A DNA stretch of 64,000 bases from Haloactinomyces albus (GCF_031458135.1 NZ_JAVDXW010000001.1:806001-870000), one strand, 5' to 3'. Counted from the first letter of the stretch, positions 9,375 to 18,242 are shown. Numbers and translations are program-made. Notes: generated from the sequence alone by a model not told the origin.

Positions 9375-10115
9375 TTATCGAGATCGACTCGGAACCCTCC
9401 CCAGGGCATGGAGACGAGTGGCGATATCGCGCAGCGGCGACCGAGCGGCGGCGGCGAGTTCCAACTCCGCAAGCATGTCGGCCGCCCCGGTACCGGACTC
9501 CAGCACCGAGCCGGGCACGAGATCACTGAGCACTCCCTGGCCCTGCACGGTCTCGACGGCAAGCCCGGCTTCCCGAAGCATCCGCTCCAGCACGTCACTG
9601 TCGAACCGGCGCTGCAACGTGTCCCCCGCAGGCCCGTCCAGCCTGCCGTCGGCATCCCGGAACAGCCGGAGCGCTTCGGACACACGTCCCGCCAGCGCCC
9701 GTTGCAGCACCGCCGCGTATCGGTTGACCACGAGCACCGACACGGCCCCACCGGGAGCCGCTGCCGCCGTCAGCGCACGCAGCGAGGCGGACACGTCGTC
9801 GACGTACTCCAGAAGCCCGTGCCCGAGTACGAGATCCGCCCCTCCGGGCGGGCTCACCGCGTCCAGGGCGTCCGTATCACCTTGCAATGCCGTAATCCGC
9901 TCGGCCACACCCGCCTCGGCAGACCTTCGTTGCAAGGTGGCCAGCGCGTTGGGGCTGGGATCCACGACGGTGACGGCACATTCCGCGGAGGCCAGTGGCA
10001 CCGCCCAGACTCCGCTTCCGCCGCCGACGTCGAGTACCTCCGGCGTGCCGCCACGCCGCCTGCGCGCCTCGGCGAGTTCGGATTCGAGAACGCGGTACAC
10101 AGCGTCGGATCTCAT
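9375..10115 (-). CDS. SAM-dependent class I methyltransferase
   Basis: Predicted methyltransferase of 247 residues. The SAM-binding motif is VLDVGGGSGVWAVPLA, followed by VTVVDPSPNAL, DLVLGHGLLEYVDD and a GGAVSVLVVN strand. The substrate is unknown. The frame stays open to a GTG at 10187, but the ATG at 10115 places the start just before the fold. It also leaves about 100 nt for divergent promoters, and a TACGCT -10-like element lies 8 nt upstream, which would suit leaderless expression. The next gene is a divergent ParA-like ATPase. Confidence 0.82.
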   Translation of the reverse strand: MRSDAVYRVLESELAEARRRRGGTPEVLDVGGGSGVWAVPLASAECAVTVVDPSPNALATLQRRSAEAGVAERITALQGDTDALDAVSPPGGADLVLGHGLLEYVDDVSASLRALTAAAAPGGAVSVLVVNRYAAVLQRALAGRVSEALRLFRDADGRLDGPAGDTLQRRFDSDVLERMLREAGLAVETVQGQGVLSDLVPGSVLESGTGAADMLAELELAAAARSPLRDIATRLHALGRVPSRSR

Positions 10116-10207
10116 GGGACGAAAGCGTAATCGCGGCTCACGTGGTCCCGTCATCCGGCGGGGCATGTGGAAATACCCAGTGCCCACTACGACGGACGCG
10201 GATTCCG

Positions 10208-10213
10208 TAGGCT
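10208..10213 (+). promoter_or_regulatory. Candidate -10 (TAGGCT) of a leaderless promoter for the ParA-like gene
   Basis: TAGGCT is followed by 6 nt and then the GTG start, with no ribosome site between. This geometry would put the transcription start at the start codon. No consensus -35 is visible. Confidence 0.4.
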
Positions 10214-10219
10214 ACGGGC

Positions 10220-11101
10220 GTGCATACGGTGGCAGTACTGAGTCTCAAAGGCGGCGTCGGCAAGACGACCGTGGTGCTCGGTCTCGCTTCGGCGGCCATG
10301 CGTCGCGGTGTGCGGACACTCGTGGTCGATCTGGACCCGCAGTGCAACGCGACCGCGTCTCTGGAACCGGAGGAAACCGGCAAGGGCTTGAGCGACGTCC
10401 TCGCGACCCCGCACGCCGACGTGTTGCGGGCCGCGGTTGTCCCCAGTTCCTGGGGGGAGGAAGTCGATGTCCTCGTCGGTTCCGAGGACGCGGAAATCCA
10501 CAACGGCCACGATTCCGACGACAGGCATCTCGCCCGGCTCACCGACGCACTGTCCCAGCTGGACAGCATGGTCTCCGATGGCGAACTGCCCTATCAGCTC
10601 GTCCTGCTGGACTGCCCGCCCTCGCTGGGCAGGCTCACACGGTCGGCGCTGGTGGCAGCGGATCGGGCGCTGTTGGTCACCGAGCCGACGATCTTCGCGG
10701 TTTCCGGGGTCCAACGAGCCTTCGAAGCCGTTCAGGCCGAGCGAGCCGAGAACAATCCACAGTTACAGCCCCTCGGCGTGGTCGTCAATCGTGTCCGTCC
10801 CCGCTCTCATGAGCATCAGTTCCGCATCGAGGAGCTCCGCGATATCTTCGGTCCTCTGGTCATGCCGGTCACACTTCCGGACCGGCTGGCCGTGCAGCAG
10901 GCCCAAGGTGCGTGCCTGCCGATCCACCAGTGGGGGACGCCGGGTGCCCGCGAGGTCGCATTGGCGTTCAACCTCCTGCTGGCCCGGGCGTTGCGCGCGG
11001 GCCGTTCCCGCCGCACTGCCGCAGAGGGCGACATCCCGGCCGAGGCAATCGACGACGCCGACGACGACATCGATGACGAGGAGTTCGAGCAGGAAGCCTG
11101 A
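10220..11101 (+). CDS. ParA/MinD-like ATPase
   Basis: P-loop ATPase of 293 residues with the deviant Walker A KGGVGKTT at residues 10-17, VVDLDPQCNAT (Walker A' region) and LVLLDCPPSLGRLT (Walker B). The C-terminus is strongly acidic (DDADDDIDDEEFEQEA). Such proteins position DNA, proteins or polar complexes. No ParB-like partner lies next to it, so this is probably not the chromosomal parA, which normally sits near the origin in a parAB pair. A role in envelope or polar organisation is an inference. Confidence 0.87.
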   Translation: MHTVAVLSLKGGVGKTTVVLGLASAAMRRGVRTLVVDLDPQCNATASLEPEETGKGLSDVLATPHADVLRAAVVPSSWGEEVDVLVGSEDAEIHNGHDSDDRHLARLTDALSQLDSMVSDGELPYQLVLLDCPPSLGRLTRSALVAADRALLVTEPTIFAVSGVQRAFEAVQAERAENNPQLQPLGVVVNRVRPRSHEHQFRIEELRDIFGPLVMPVTLPDRLAVQQAQGACLPIHQWGTPGAREVALAFNLLLARALRAGRSRRTAAEGDIPAEAIDDADDDIDDEEFEQEA

Positions 11102-11163
11102 GAGCTTGGGGCACCGGGCTCTTCCGGCATCCTTTCAACCCACACAGCAGCCCCGAGGACTCT

Positions 11164-12183
11164 TCAGGCCGGGTCACCCCGGCCGGAGCGGCCACTGTCA
11201 CGAGGCGGGCGCACCTCCTCGCCCGGTTGTTCGCCCGAGGCATCCGAGTCCTGTGGTCCGGCGGTACGGGGCGGCTCGGAGGCACTGGCTGACTCGGCGC
11301 CCTCGAATCGTGTCCGGATCTCTCCGGCGGCCCCGAACGGCACGTCGGAGGCACTTCGGCCGGTACCCGGTGTTCCGCCGGAGAGCTCCTGCAGTGCCGA
11401 CGCCAGTCCGGCGAGCCGATCGGTGGCGTCCTGCATCACGTGTTTCTGCTCCGAAGCACCGCTGGCGGCCACCGCACGCCCGGCTGCGGCCACGAGACCA
11501 CCGTAGCTTTCGACTCCCTCGTCGAGTTCCGCGCGCAGACGCCGCACATCGGATTGCAGCGCCTCGCGGTCCGCCGTGGGTGCATGCGGAATCGCCCCCT
11601 CCACGGCGACCAACCGATCCGCGACGGCACGCAACGCCGAAGCGGCGCGGGCAGCCGTGCTCCGCGCGTCCGCGGCGGACTCGCCCGCCACCCCGGCCTC
11701 CGCAGCTGTCAACTGGGTCAGCGCGTGGTGCAGGCTCTGTTCCGCGTCCCGCAGCTGCCGCATGGGCTCACGTGCCCGGGAATCGTGTGGTGGCAGCTGC
11801 ACCGGTTCGGGATCCGGTTCCGGAAGCGGTGTGCGCTTCAGTCGTCGGTACTTCAGGCCGGCACCGATGGTGCCGGCTCCCATCGCGAGTGCGAGACCGC
11901 CGATCCCGAACGAGGTCATGTCCAGCATGGTTTCCGTCGCGGGCTCGATGGCCGACCAGAAATGATCCGCAGCGTAGGAGAAGTAGGCGCTGCCGCCGAG
12001 CACTCCCGTGGTGGTGGCGCCCGCGACCGTGCTGTGCTTGGCCCTCCGCCGTCGCCGGATCAGTCGGGCCCGAGGATCGCGCCACGCCGCGAGCTTCCTG
12101 CGGAAACCGGTCAGTACCGGGCCGCGCAACTGATCAAGAGCGAACTCGTTCCATTCGCCGAGCTGATTCCAGCGCTTGCTCAC
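11164..12183 (-). CDS. pspM: Phage-shock-type envelope stress protein PspM
   Basis: Membrane protein of 339 residues that matches the position and layout of mycobacterial PspM (Rv2743c). The N-terminus is basic and amphipathic (about 1-50), two membrane segments lie at about 51-72 and 86-110, and a long Ala/Glu-rich helical region with a Pro/Glu tail follows. In M. tuberculosis PspM helps anchor PspA at the membrane under envelope stress. It starts 6 nt after pspA stops, so it is co-transcribed. No counterpart of the mycobacterial fourth gene pspN follows; the next gene is convergent. Confidence 0.8.
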   Translation of the reverse strand: MSKRWNQLGEWNEFALDQLRGPVLTGFRRKLAAWRDPRARLIRRRRRAKHSTVAGATTTGVLGGSAYFSYAADHFWSAIEPATETMLDMTSFGIGGLALAMGAGTIGAGLKYRRLKRTPLPEPDPEPVQLPPHDSRAREPMRQLRDAEQSLHHALTQLTAAEAGVAGESAADARSTAARAASALRAVADRLVAVEGAIPHAPTADREALQSDVRRLRAELDEGVESYGGLVAAAGRAVAASGASEQKHVMQDATDRLAGLASALQELSGGTPGTGRSASDVPFGAAGEIRTRFEGAESASASEPPRTAGPQDSDASGEQPGEEVRPPRDSGRSGRGDPA

Positions 12184-12189
12184 CGATGG

Positions 12190-13008
12190 TCACGCCTGGC
12201 CGGACTGCGGGTTCTGCTGCTGCGGCCGGGGAGCCGGGGCCGCCTGCTGTGTCTGCTGCTCGCTCTCGGTCACCTGCTGCTGATCACTGCCTCCCATCGA
12301 GGCTCGCAACTGGTTGAGCCGGTTGGTACCCGCGGCATCGACCGCCGCCTGCTGGACCTCCATCATGCGGCCCTGCACGCTGTTCTGGGCCAGGTCCGCC
12401 TCGCCGAGCGCCGTGGTGTAGCGCTTTTCGATCTTGTCCCGCACCTCGTCCAACGACGGTGTGTTGCCGGGGGCGGAGACCTCGGTCATCTGCCGCAGTG
12501 AACTCGACACCTGCTCCTGCATCTTGGCCTGTTCGAGCTGGCTGAGCAGCTTGGTGCGCTCGGCGATCTTCTGCTGGAGCACCTGGGCGTTGCGCTGGAC
12601 CGCCTCCTTGGCCTGGTCGGCGGCCTGCAATGACTGGTCGTGCAGGTTCTTGAGGTCCTCAACGCCCTGTTCGGCGGTCACCAGCTGACTGGCGAGCTGC
12701 TGCGCGGTTTCCTCGTACTGCTGCGCCTTGGCCTCGTCCCCCTCGGCGCGCGACTGATCGGCCATGGTCAGCGCCTGCCGAGCCGAGGACTGCAGCTTCT
12801 CGACTTCACCCAGTTGCCGGTTGAGTTTCATCTCCAGCTGCCGCTGGTTCCCGATGACCGAGGCGGCCTGTTGAGACAAGGCTTGATGCTGCCGCTGGGC
12901 TTCCTCGATGGCCTGCTGGATCTGCACCTTCGGGTCGGCGTGCTCGTCCACCTTCGACGAGAACGACGCCATGAGGTACTTCCAGAACTTCACGAACGGA
13001 TTGGCCAT
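12190..13008 (-). CDS. pspA: PspA/IM30 family envelope stress protein
   Basis: Coiled-coil membrane-protecting protein of 272 residues related to ESCRT-III/IM30. After the short amphipathic start ([25 protein letters not shown]), residues 25-220 are a near-continuous coiled coil rich in Gln, Glu and Lys; the last 45 residues are Gln/Pro-rich and disordered. M. tuberculosis PspA (Rv2744c, the 35-kDa antigen) has the same form. GGAGG lies only 2 nt before the ATG. The protein lies between clgR and pspM, matching the mycobacterial psp locus. Confidence 0.93.
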   Translation of the reverse strand: MANPFVKFWKYLMASFSSKVDEHADPKVQIQQAIEEAQRQHQALSQQAASVIGNQRQLEMKLNRQLGEVEKLQSSARQALTMADQSRAEGDEAKAQQYEETAQQLASQLVTAEQGVEDLKNLHDQSLQAADQAKEAVQRNAQVLQQKIAERTKLLSQLEQAKMQEQVSSSLRQMTEVSAPGNTPSLDEVRDKIEKRYTTALGEADLAQNSVQGRMMEVQQAAVDAAGTNRLNQLRASMGGSDQQQVTESEQQTQQAAPAPRPQQQNPQSGQA

Positions 13009-13423
13009 CTCCTCCGCCTGCTTTCTCTCATGCTGGTCTCCGTCGTGCTGGACTGGCTCACACCGACAGCCCCCGGAGAACCACAGGGCATTGCTCTCGA
13101 CGGGTCCATCCTTGCGATGGCTCCACCGAAAGGCTCCTCGAGGAGCCTACTGCCCACGGTCCGTGTCCTCCCCATCGTGTCAGGTGAATCGGGCGGCTTC
13201 CACCACGCCCGGAGGATCTCGGGGAATTTTCCGGGCCGCTCCCGGGGCCGCCGGTTTCGTCCCCTGCCGGACAGTCCCGGCCATGCTGCGCAGGAGACCA
13301 CCGAGGTGATGATCTCCTGCGCAGGCCTGTGCTCGCACCGTCGTCCTGGCCGGTCACCACGGTCGATTCTGCGGCCCGAGCGGAAACCGTCCTGACCGGC
13401 AACTCGAATCGGGCCCATCCGAA
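13009..13423. other. 415-nt gap between clgR and pspA
   Basis: No supported gene. Frames that cross it have poor protein character. In mycobacteria clgR and pspA are closer together; here the gap is large enough for a separate pspA promoter, but I found no clear promoter or ClgR box. Confidence 0.5.
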
Positions 13424-13924
13424 TCAGGCAGCGACGACCACGCCTCCGGAGGTCCGAGCAGGCGCACTGATCCGCTGGCTGAGCATCGGCTGCAACCGCC
13501 GATCCTGCCCCTGGGATTCCTCGTCGCGGCCCTCGGCATCGGCACCCGCGTGTGCTTCCGCTCCGACCGGTTCGCCTTCCGTCAACTCGGTGTCGGCGAG
13601 TTCGCCGCCGATCAGGCTGGGAACCAACCGACCGCCCTCGATCTCGGCAGGCGAGGCCTGCTCGACCACGGAAGGGGCCACCAGGGATTCGGATCCGTCG
13701 AGATCGCCGGCCACCGTGACCAGTAGCTCGGGTAGTGGCAGGTCCAGCGCCTCACAAATCGAGCCGAGCAGCTCGCTGGAGGCCTCCTTGCGACCACGTT
13801 CCACCTCGGAGAGATAGCCGAGGCTGACTCGGGCCGCGCGCGAGACCTCTCGCAGAGTGCGAGACTGAGCAGCCCGGGCGCGGCGCAGTCGTTCTCCGAC
13901 CGCCTCCCGCAATAATACGGTCAT
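13424..13924 (-). CDS. clgR: ClgR-type XRE transcriptional regulator
   Basis: Helix-turn-helix activator of 166 residues. The Cro/C1-type domain spans about residues 8-65 ([19 protein letters not shown], then [20 protein letters not shown]). In mycobacteria and corynebacteria ClgR activates clp protease genes and the psp operon and is itself a Clp substrate. The C-terminal half is acidic and ends in VVVAA, an Ala-rich tail of the kind Clp recognises. GGGAGG lies 6 nt before the ATG. pspA and pspM follow on the same strand. Confidence 0.9.
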   Translation of the reverse strand: MTVLLREAVGERLRRARAAQSRTLREVSRAARVSLGYLSEVERGRKEASSELLGSICEALDLPLPELLVTVAGDLDGSESLVAPSVVEQASPAEIEGGRLVPSLIGGELADTELTEGEPVGAEAHAGADAEGRDEESQGQDRRLQPMLSQRISAPARTSGGVVVAA

Positions 13925-14176
13925 CGCGCGCCTCCCTTCATCGTCGCCTACATCCTGCGCTACGCGTCAACGGCCCCACGTGACTCAGGGCCCTCCACGT
14001 TACTCACCGCAATGCGCCCGGTGGGACCGATGGGTAACAAGTCCGCCGAGGGCGAACGTCGCTCACTCGCATGGCGGCATCCGCCCCCCCCTCCTGACGC
14101 ACCGGGTTTTTCCATCGTGGTACTTGCATTCCCAGGGGAACGAATATCGGGATCGGGAATCGTAGGGCGGCGAACC

Positions 14177-14241
14177 GGCCGGGGATGATTGCTGGTGCTC
14201 GTCGCCGGGGATAATCGCCGGGGATGGTCGTTGGGACGGAT
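14177..14241. repeat. Five degenerate 13-nt tandem repeats
   Basis: Units start at 14177, 14190, 14203, 14216 and 14229. Three read RGCCGGGGATNRT-like (GGCCGGGGATGAT, CGCCGGGGATAAT, CGCCGGGGATGGT); the second and fifth are diverged. They lie in the 357-nt gene-free gap upstream of clgR and downstream of pncC, which otherwise shows nothing. Confidence 0.55.
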
Positions 14242-14281
14242 GATTGGTGGGTTCCCGCGCAATGCGGCCGACATACTCGGT

Positions 14282-14779
14282 TCAACGCAGCAGGCTCTCG
14301 AAATGTTCCAGTGCCACCCGAACGGCCGCAGCACGCACAGCGTGCCGGTCACCGTCCAAGGATACCGAGTGCACCGACGTCCTCCGGTGACCTGCGAACC
14401 CGAGGTGTACCGTTCCCGGCGCCACACCACCTTGCGAGTCGGGTCCTGCCACCCCGGTGACACCGATTCCCCAGTCCGAGGCGCAGCGCTGCCGGGCTCC
14501 CACGGCCAATTCCTCGGCAATCCGCGGATGCACGGGACCGTGCTCGGCGAGCAGGTCACCGTCGACACCTGCCAACCTCGCTTTCAGATCGGTCGCGTAG
14601 ACCACCAGGCCGCCTCGTACCACCTCGCTGGCACCTGCCACGTCGGTCAGTGCCGCACCGACCAGGCCCGCCGTCAACGATTCGGCCGTGGCCACCGTTG
14701 CGCCGTGCCTGCGCAGTGCCTCCAGAACCGCGGTCACCCGCTCGTGCGGCACGTTCAGCGCTTCGATCACACCGCTCAT
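14282..14779 (-). CDS. pncC: CinA C-terminal family nicotinamide-nucleotide amidohydrolase PncC
   Basis: Stand-alone CinA C-terminal domain of 165 residues. Known PncC enzymes deamidate nicotinamide mononucleotide to nicotinate mononucleotide in pyridine nucleotide salvage. Signatures are TVATAESLTAGLVGAALTDVAGAS, GGLVVYATDLKARL and IGVTGVAGPDSQGGVAPGTV. The ATG at 14779 overlaps the pgsA stop (ATGA), so the two genes are coupled. The N-terminal MoaB-like CinA domain is absent, which is normal for this subfamily. Confidence 0.9.
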   Translation of the reverse strand: MSGVIEALNVPHERVTAVLEALRRHGATVATAESLTAGLVGAALTDVAGASEVVRGGLVVYATDLKARLAGVDGDLLAEHGPVHPRIAEELAVGARQRCASDWGIGVTGVAGPDSQGGVAPGTVHLGFAGHRRTSVHSVSLDGDRHAVRAAAVRVALEHFESLLR

Positions 14780-15417
14780 TCCTGTCGGTTGCGTGCCCGG
14801 TTGCCAACCGCACGAAGACGCAGTGCCCGCACCATGTAATCCAGCCCGGTCGCCACCGTGGCCACCACCGCTGTCCCCATGACCGTCCACTGGAGCAGCT
14901 CACCGGACTCCCCCAGCGGCAACAGGTACAGGCCGATGGCGATCGCCTGCAGCATCGTCTTGAGCTTGCCGCCACGGCTGGCCGGAATCACCCCGTGCCG
15001 GATCACCCAGAAGCGCAGCAGGGTGACGATCAGCTCACGCGCCACGATGACCAGTGTCACCCACCAGGGCAGGTCGCCGAGCACGCTGAGCCCCACCAGC
15101 GCGGCACCCGTCAGGGCCTTGTCCGCGATTGGATCGGCGATCTTACCGAAGTCGGTGATCAGACCATGCCGCCGGGCGAGATCACCATCGATGCGGTCGG
15201 TCACCGAAGCCAGGACGAACACCGCGGTGGCCACCCAGCGCCACACCGGATCGTGCCCACCCGCGGAGAACAGGGCGATCAGAAAGAGCGGAACGAGCAC
15301 CAGTCGCGACATGGTGAGCACATTGGCGATGTTGAACAGGGGCACCGGTCGTGCCGTGCTCACGTGCTCCTCCCCCGTTTCCGCGGCAGGCCCCGGCGCC
15401 GCGCTCTCCGCCGTCAT
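14776..15417 (-). CDS. pgsA: CDP-diacylglycerol-glycerol-3-phosphate 3-phosphatidyltransferase family protein
   Basis: Integral membrane CDP-alcohol phosphatidyltransferase of 213 residues, making phosphatidylglycerolphosphate or a related lipid. The catalytic motif is complete: Asp74, Asp77-Gly78, Ala81-Arg82, Gly91, Asp95 and Asp99 (DRIDGDLARR then GKIADPIADK). Several membrane helices surround it. The frame opens further upstream, but the ATG at 15417 has a GGAGAGG site just before it. Position next to clgR-pspA matches mycobacterial pgsA3 (Rv2746c). Confidence 0.9.
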   Translation of the reverse strand: MTAESAAPGPAAETGEEHVSTARPVPLFNIANVLTMSRLVLVPLFLIALFSAGGHDPVWRWVATAVFVLASVTDRIDGDLARRHGLITDFGKIADPIADKALTGAALVGLSVLGDLPWWVTLVIVARELIVTLLRFWVIRHGVIPASRGGKLKTMLQAIAIGLYLLPLGESGELLQWTVMGTAVVATVATGLDYMVRALRLRAVGNRARNRQE

Positions 15418-15687
15418 GGCCTCTCCATCCACTGGTCGGTGAAAACGTGCCCGTGAGTCACCACCTTGCGCAAAGTCCGGCATGTCGTCCACTGCTCACC
15501 TACTCAGGACGGGCGCCGCAGCACACGGCACCCACCGCGGATCGCGATACCACCACCCCGCCGACACGGTCACCACCGAGTGTGATCCGAGGTGGGCATG
15601 CTCGGTCATCATGCTTCCGAGCTTAGCTGCTGTACTCGGAACACCCTGGAAGCCGCCTTCTGCGCGCCACGCCGTGTCCGCCTCCCG

Positions 15688-15736
15688 ATCGTGCCCGCAG
15701 GCACCGCGTCCACGGGCATCGTGCCCGCAGGCACCG
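15688..15736. repeat. 19-nt direct repeat with 30-nt period
   Basis: ATCGTGCCCGCAGGCACCG occurs at 15688-15706 and exactly again at 15718-15736; each copy contains the inverted repeat GTGCCcgcaGGCAC. It lies 55 nt upstream of argA in the 373-nt gap between pgsA and argA, which has no supported gene. Confidence 0.7.
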
Positions 15737-15778
15737 TGTTCGCCCTCGCCGGAGTCACCGCCGTCGCGGGGAGCACGA

Positions 15779-15784
15779 TAGAAT
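15779..15784 (+). promoter_or_regulatory. -10 element (TAGAAT) of a probable leaderless argA promoter
   Basis: TAGAAT ends 6 nt before the argA ATG and there is no ribosome site, so transcription would begin at or beside the start codon. The -35 region is weak. Confidence 0.5.
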
Positions 15785-15790
15785 ACGCCA

Positions 15791-16339
15791 ATGCATGATT
15801 ATACGGCCAGCGCGATAACGATTCGCCGAGCGCGGATCTCGGACGTCCGAACCATCAAAACGCTGGTCGACACCTATGCGGGCCGAGTGCTGCTCGCCAA
15901 GGACCTGGTCACGCTCTACGAGAGCGTCCAGGAGTTCTGGGTGGCCGAACTCGGCGAGCAGGACGGTCCTGCCCGGATCGTGGGCTGCGGCGCGCTGCAC
16001 GTGCTGTGGGAGGACTTGGCCGAGATCCGCACCGTGGCGGTCGATCCCAGTGCCCGGGGGTTCGGAGTCGGGCACCACATCGTCGGGCGATTGGTCGCCC
16101 TGGCACGCGAGCTCGGCTTGCTACGCCTGTTCGTACTCACCTTCGAGACCGGATTCTTCGCCGGGCACGGCTTCCAGCCGATCTCCGGAGCGCCGGTGGA
16201 CCCCGAGGTGTACGCGGAGATGCGCCGTTCCGCCGACGAGGGCGTCGCCGAATTCCTGGAACTGCCCTACGTCAAGCCGAACATCCTCGGCAACACCCGC
16301 ATGCTGCTCGAACTCGATCACCCACGTGGCGAGGGCTGA
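15791..16339 (+). CDS. argA: GNAT-type N-acetylglutamate synthase ArgA
   Basis: Single-domain GNAT enzyme of 182 residues making N-acetylglutamate from acetyl-CoA and glutamate, the first step of arginine synthesis. It closely follows mycobacterial ArgA (Rv2747): TIKTLVDTYAGRVLL, YESVQEFWVAEL, GCGALHVLWEDLAEIRTVAVDP, the acetyl-CoA loop GFGVGHHIVGRLV, FVLTFETGFFAGHGF, and the C-terminal LPYVKPNILGNTRMLLEL. It stands alone on the plus strand between minus-strand genes, as in M. tuberculosis. Its last 22 nt overlap the RloB remnant tail to tail. Confidence 0.93.
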   Translation: MHDYTASAITIRRARISDVRTIKTLVDTYAGRVLLAKDLVTLYESVQEFWVAELGEQDGPARIVGCGALHVLWEDLAEIRTVAVDPSARGFGVGHHIVGRLVALARELGLLRLFVLTFETGFFAGHGFQPISGAPVDPEVYAEMRRSADEGVAEFLELPYVKPNILGNTRMLLELDHPRGEG

Positions 16340-16680
16340 TTATGCTGCGTGGGGACCATTGCCGCCACCAGCTTCCACACCCCGGTCGACGGGTTGCATC
16401 GGTGCTCTCGCCCGTATTCGCACCGTGCTGCTGCACGAGCTACCGCCACCTCGATGCCTTCGGCGAACTCTCCGAAAACAAGCCGGGTCTTGTCATAGCT
16501 CGGCAGGTGGCGACGCAGTTGCCGATCGACATCGGACGCATCCGCCAGGTTCCGGTAATACTTGCGAAGCCCTTCGAGGTATTGTTTTTCGGTCTTTACT
16601 CCTCCGCATACCACAAGAATCAGCGAGCGAGACTCGGCTCGTGGGGCTCTGCGCCGCCGACTGTTTTCCCGTTTGGTCAC
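16318..16680 (-). pseudogene. RloB/AbiLii-like protein with an internal deletion
   Basis: RloB-family proteins pair with an AAA ATPase in AbiL-type abortive infection. This frame has only 120 residues where the family usually has about 200. The N-terminal block LILVVCGGVKTEKQYLEGLRK joins directly to a C-terminal block (YDKTRLVFGEFAEGIEVAVARA, then NPSTGVWKLV). The central region with the conserved acidic DR-type motif and the NPCFELW-like segment is missing. The frame is intact, so a short protein could be made, but it is probably non-functional. The start overlaps the ATPase stop (ATGA). The family assignment comes from pattern memory and was not searched. Confidence 0.65.
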
Positions 16681-17988
16681 TGCTCCCCCTTCGCCGCGGA
16701 GACGAAGTCGTCCACATCGAGGAACGGGACAGCTCCGTAGCTGCCGCGAAGGTAGCGTCGTTCGGCGTTCTCCCCCTTGCGTGGCTTGAAATCACTGAGT
16801 GGGTACAACTCGCTCGCACCGCTGGTGTCCTTCTCCACGAACCACACCTGGTCACGCTTGAGCACCTCTTCACCCATCATCGTGCCCAGTAGGCTCGTGT
16901 CGTGCGTGGTGAAGATCAACTGCGCACCGTACGGGTTTGGTCTGCTCATCCTGGAACAACCCCACCAGCCGTGACGTCAGCAGAGGATGCAAGCTGGTGT
17001 CGATCTCATCCACCAGGAGAACTCTTCCACGATCCAGCGCATCGAGCACGTCCGGAAGCAGTTCGAACCACGCCTGAGTTCCCGCCGACTCGTCGTGTAT
17101 GTCGAACGGTCGGCTGTAGTTCCCATGCACCATCTTTACTTCGGTCATGGTTCGCGGACCATCCGCACGTACCTGTTCGATTTGCTGGGATATACGCGAA
17201 ACTTCATCAGCATCCTGACGTTCATTCGCATCCCTCAAGAGCCGCTCGAGGCGCGGAACATGCTTGGGATCCTCCGTTTCCTCGACATAAATATCGGTGA
17301 TTCCGGAATCAGCCGCGGAAACGAGACCAACCAGCATTCGTCGGGACGCGTCACCGGCTTCCAGGTAAGACGCTATTCTTCGTGCCAGCCTCCCCGTCGA
17401 CCGCCGCAGAAAATTACTCTTCCGGCCTACAACAAAGGAAATTCGAAACCAATGATAGACCGGCATAAAAGAATCGATTCCGAACTGGACGGCAGCAGAC
17501 AGAAAAAGACAGTTACCCCGGGTCAATTCCTGCAAGGACTGCAGCTTCCCCTTGGACTCGCCAAGCTTCGTTCCGAACTTGAAATCATCATTTTCTCGCT
17601 CGAAAAGCAGGCGCCTGCGCTTCTCGGGATACGAGTACAGCCACTCTTCTCGCACTCGCTCGTCATCCACGGTGAAACCGTACATGTACGGCACCGATTC
17701 GATCACCATCTCGATCACATATGTCGAGAGCTCAGCCTGCGCACCCGCATCGAGTCGGTACGGATGCCGAGGGACCCCTCCCTCGGCATCCCAGTCCCCG
17801 AGCGATCTCAGGACCGCCTCCCGCATGAAGTGGAAGCCGTCGAGCAGGTTCGACTTACCGGAGGCATTCGCCCCGTATATCGCCGCGACGGGCACCGCCA
17901 TCCGATCCCGGTCATAACTCGGCATGAGCAGGAGCTCTTGCTCCTGCCGGAAGGACCGGTGGTTGCCCAACCGGAAGCTTCACAGCAC
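16677..17988 (-). pseudogene. AAA ATPase (AbiLi/RloA-like), broken by a nonsense codon and a frameshift
   Basis: AAA_21-type ATPase with Walker A GANASGKSNLL, Walker B RVLLVDEIDTSLHP and a final IFTTHDTSLLG histidine motif. The best start is the GTG at 17988, with AAGGGG 6 nt upstream, but codon 3 is TGA (17982-17980); downstream, only a TTG at 17970 without a ribosome site reopens the frame. A second lesion lies near 16935-16937: an extra base in an A run shifts the frame after LFQDEQT, and the last 90 residues continue in another frame. RloB follows at once. Coding potential on both sides is clear, so these look like recent mutations or sequence errors. Confidence 0.72.
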
Positions 17989-18128
17989 GATGCACCCCTT
18001 TCACTCGTTCCTTCATCGGCCTATGTGCAAGTAAACCGTACAAAGACGGCCGAAGGGAAACCGAAAAGGCACTCTGGCTGCCGTACTGCCCCATCGGAGG
18101 TCCTGGCCATGGGCGCATGAACCGTTTG

Positions 18129-18155
18129 CCTCTTCGGCAAGATCACCCGAAGAGG
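18129..18155. repeat. 9-bp inverted repeat between divergent genes
   Basis: CCTCTTCGG and CCGAAGAGG are separated by 9 nt, in the spacer between the broken ATPase (minus) and phospholipase A2 (plus). It could be an operator or a hairpin; no gene end points into it. Confidence 0.4.
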
Positions 18156-18242
18156 GGGTGATGATCAGCCTGTCGCACGATGCGGGCGGACGGTGATCGA
18201 GATGACACTAAGGGTGATCATTTTCGACCGAAGGAGTTCTTC

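Noticed and set aside
10220-11101. Chromosomal parA of a parAB partition locus
   Set aside because: No parB or parS sites nearby; only a ParA-like ATPase can be supported.
13946-13966. Possible ClgR box (GCGCTACGCG) upstream of clgR
   Set aside because: The spacing between CGC and GCG is 3, not the 5 expected for known ClgR sites, so I did not call it.
15609-15791. 60-codon minus frame with repeated TVPAGT
   Set aside because: The repetition is explained by the 19-nt DNA repeat; TTG start without ribosome site.
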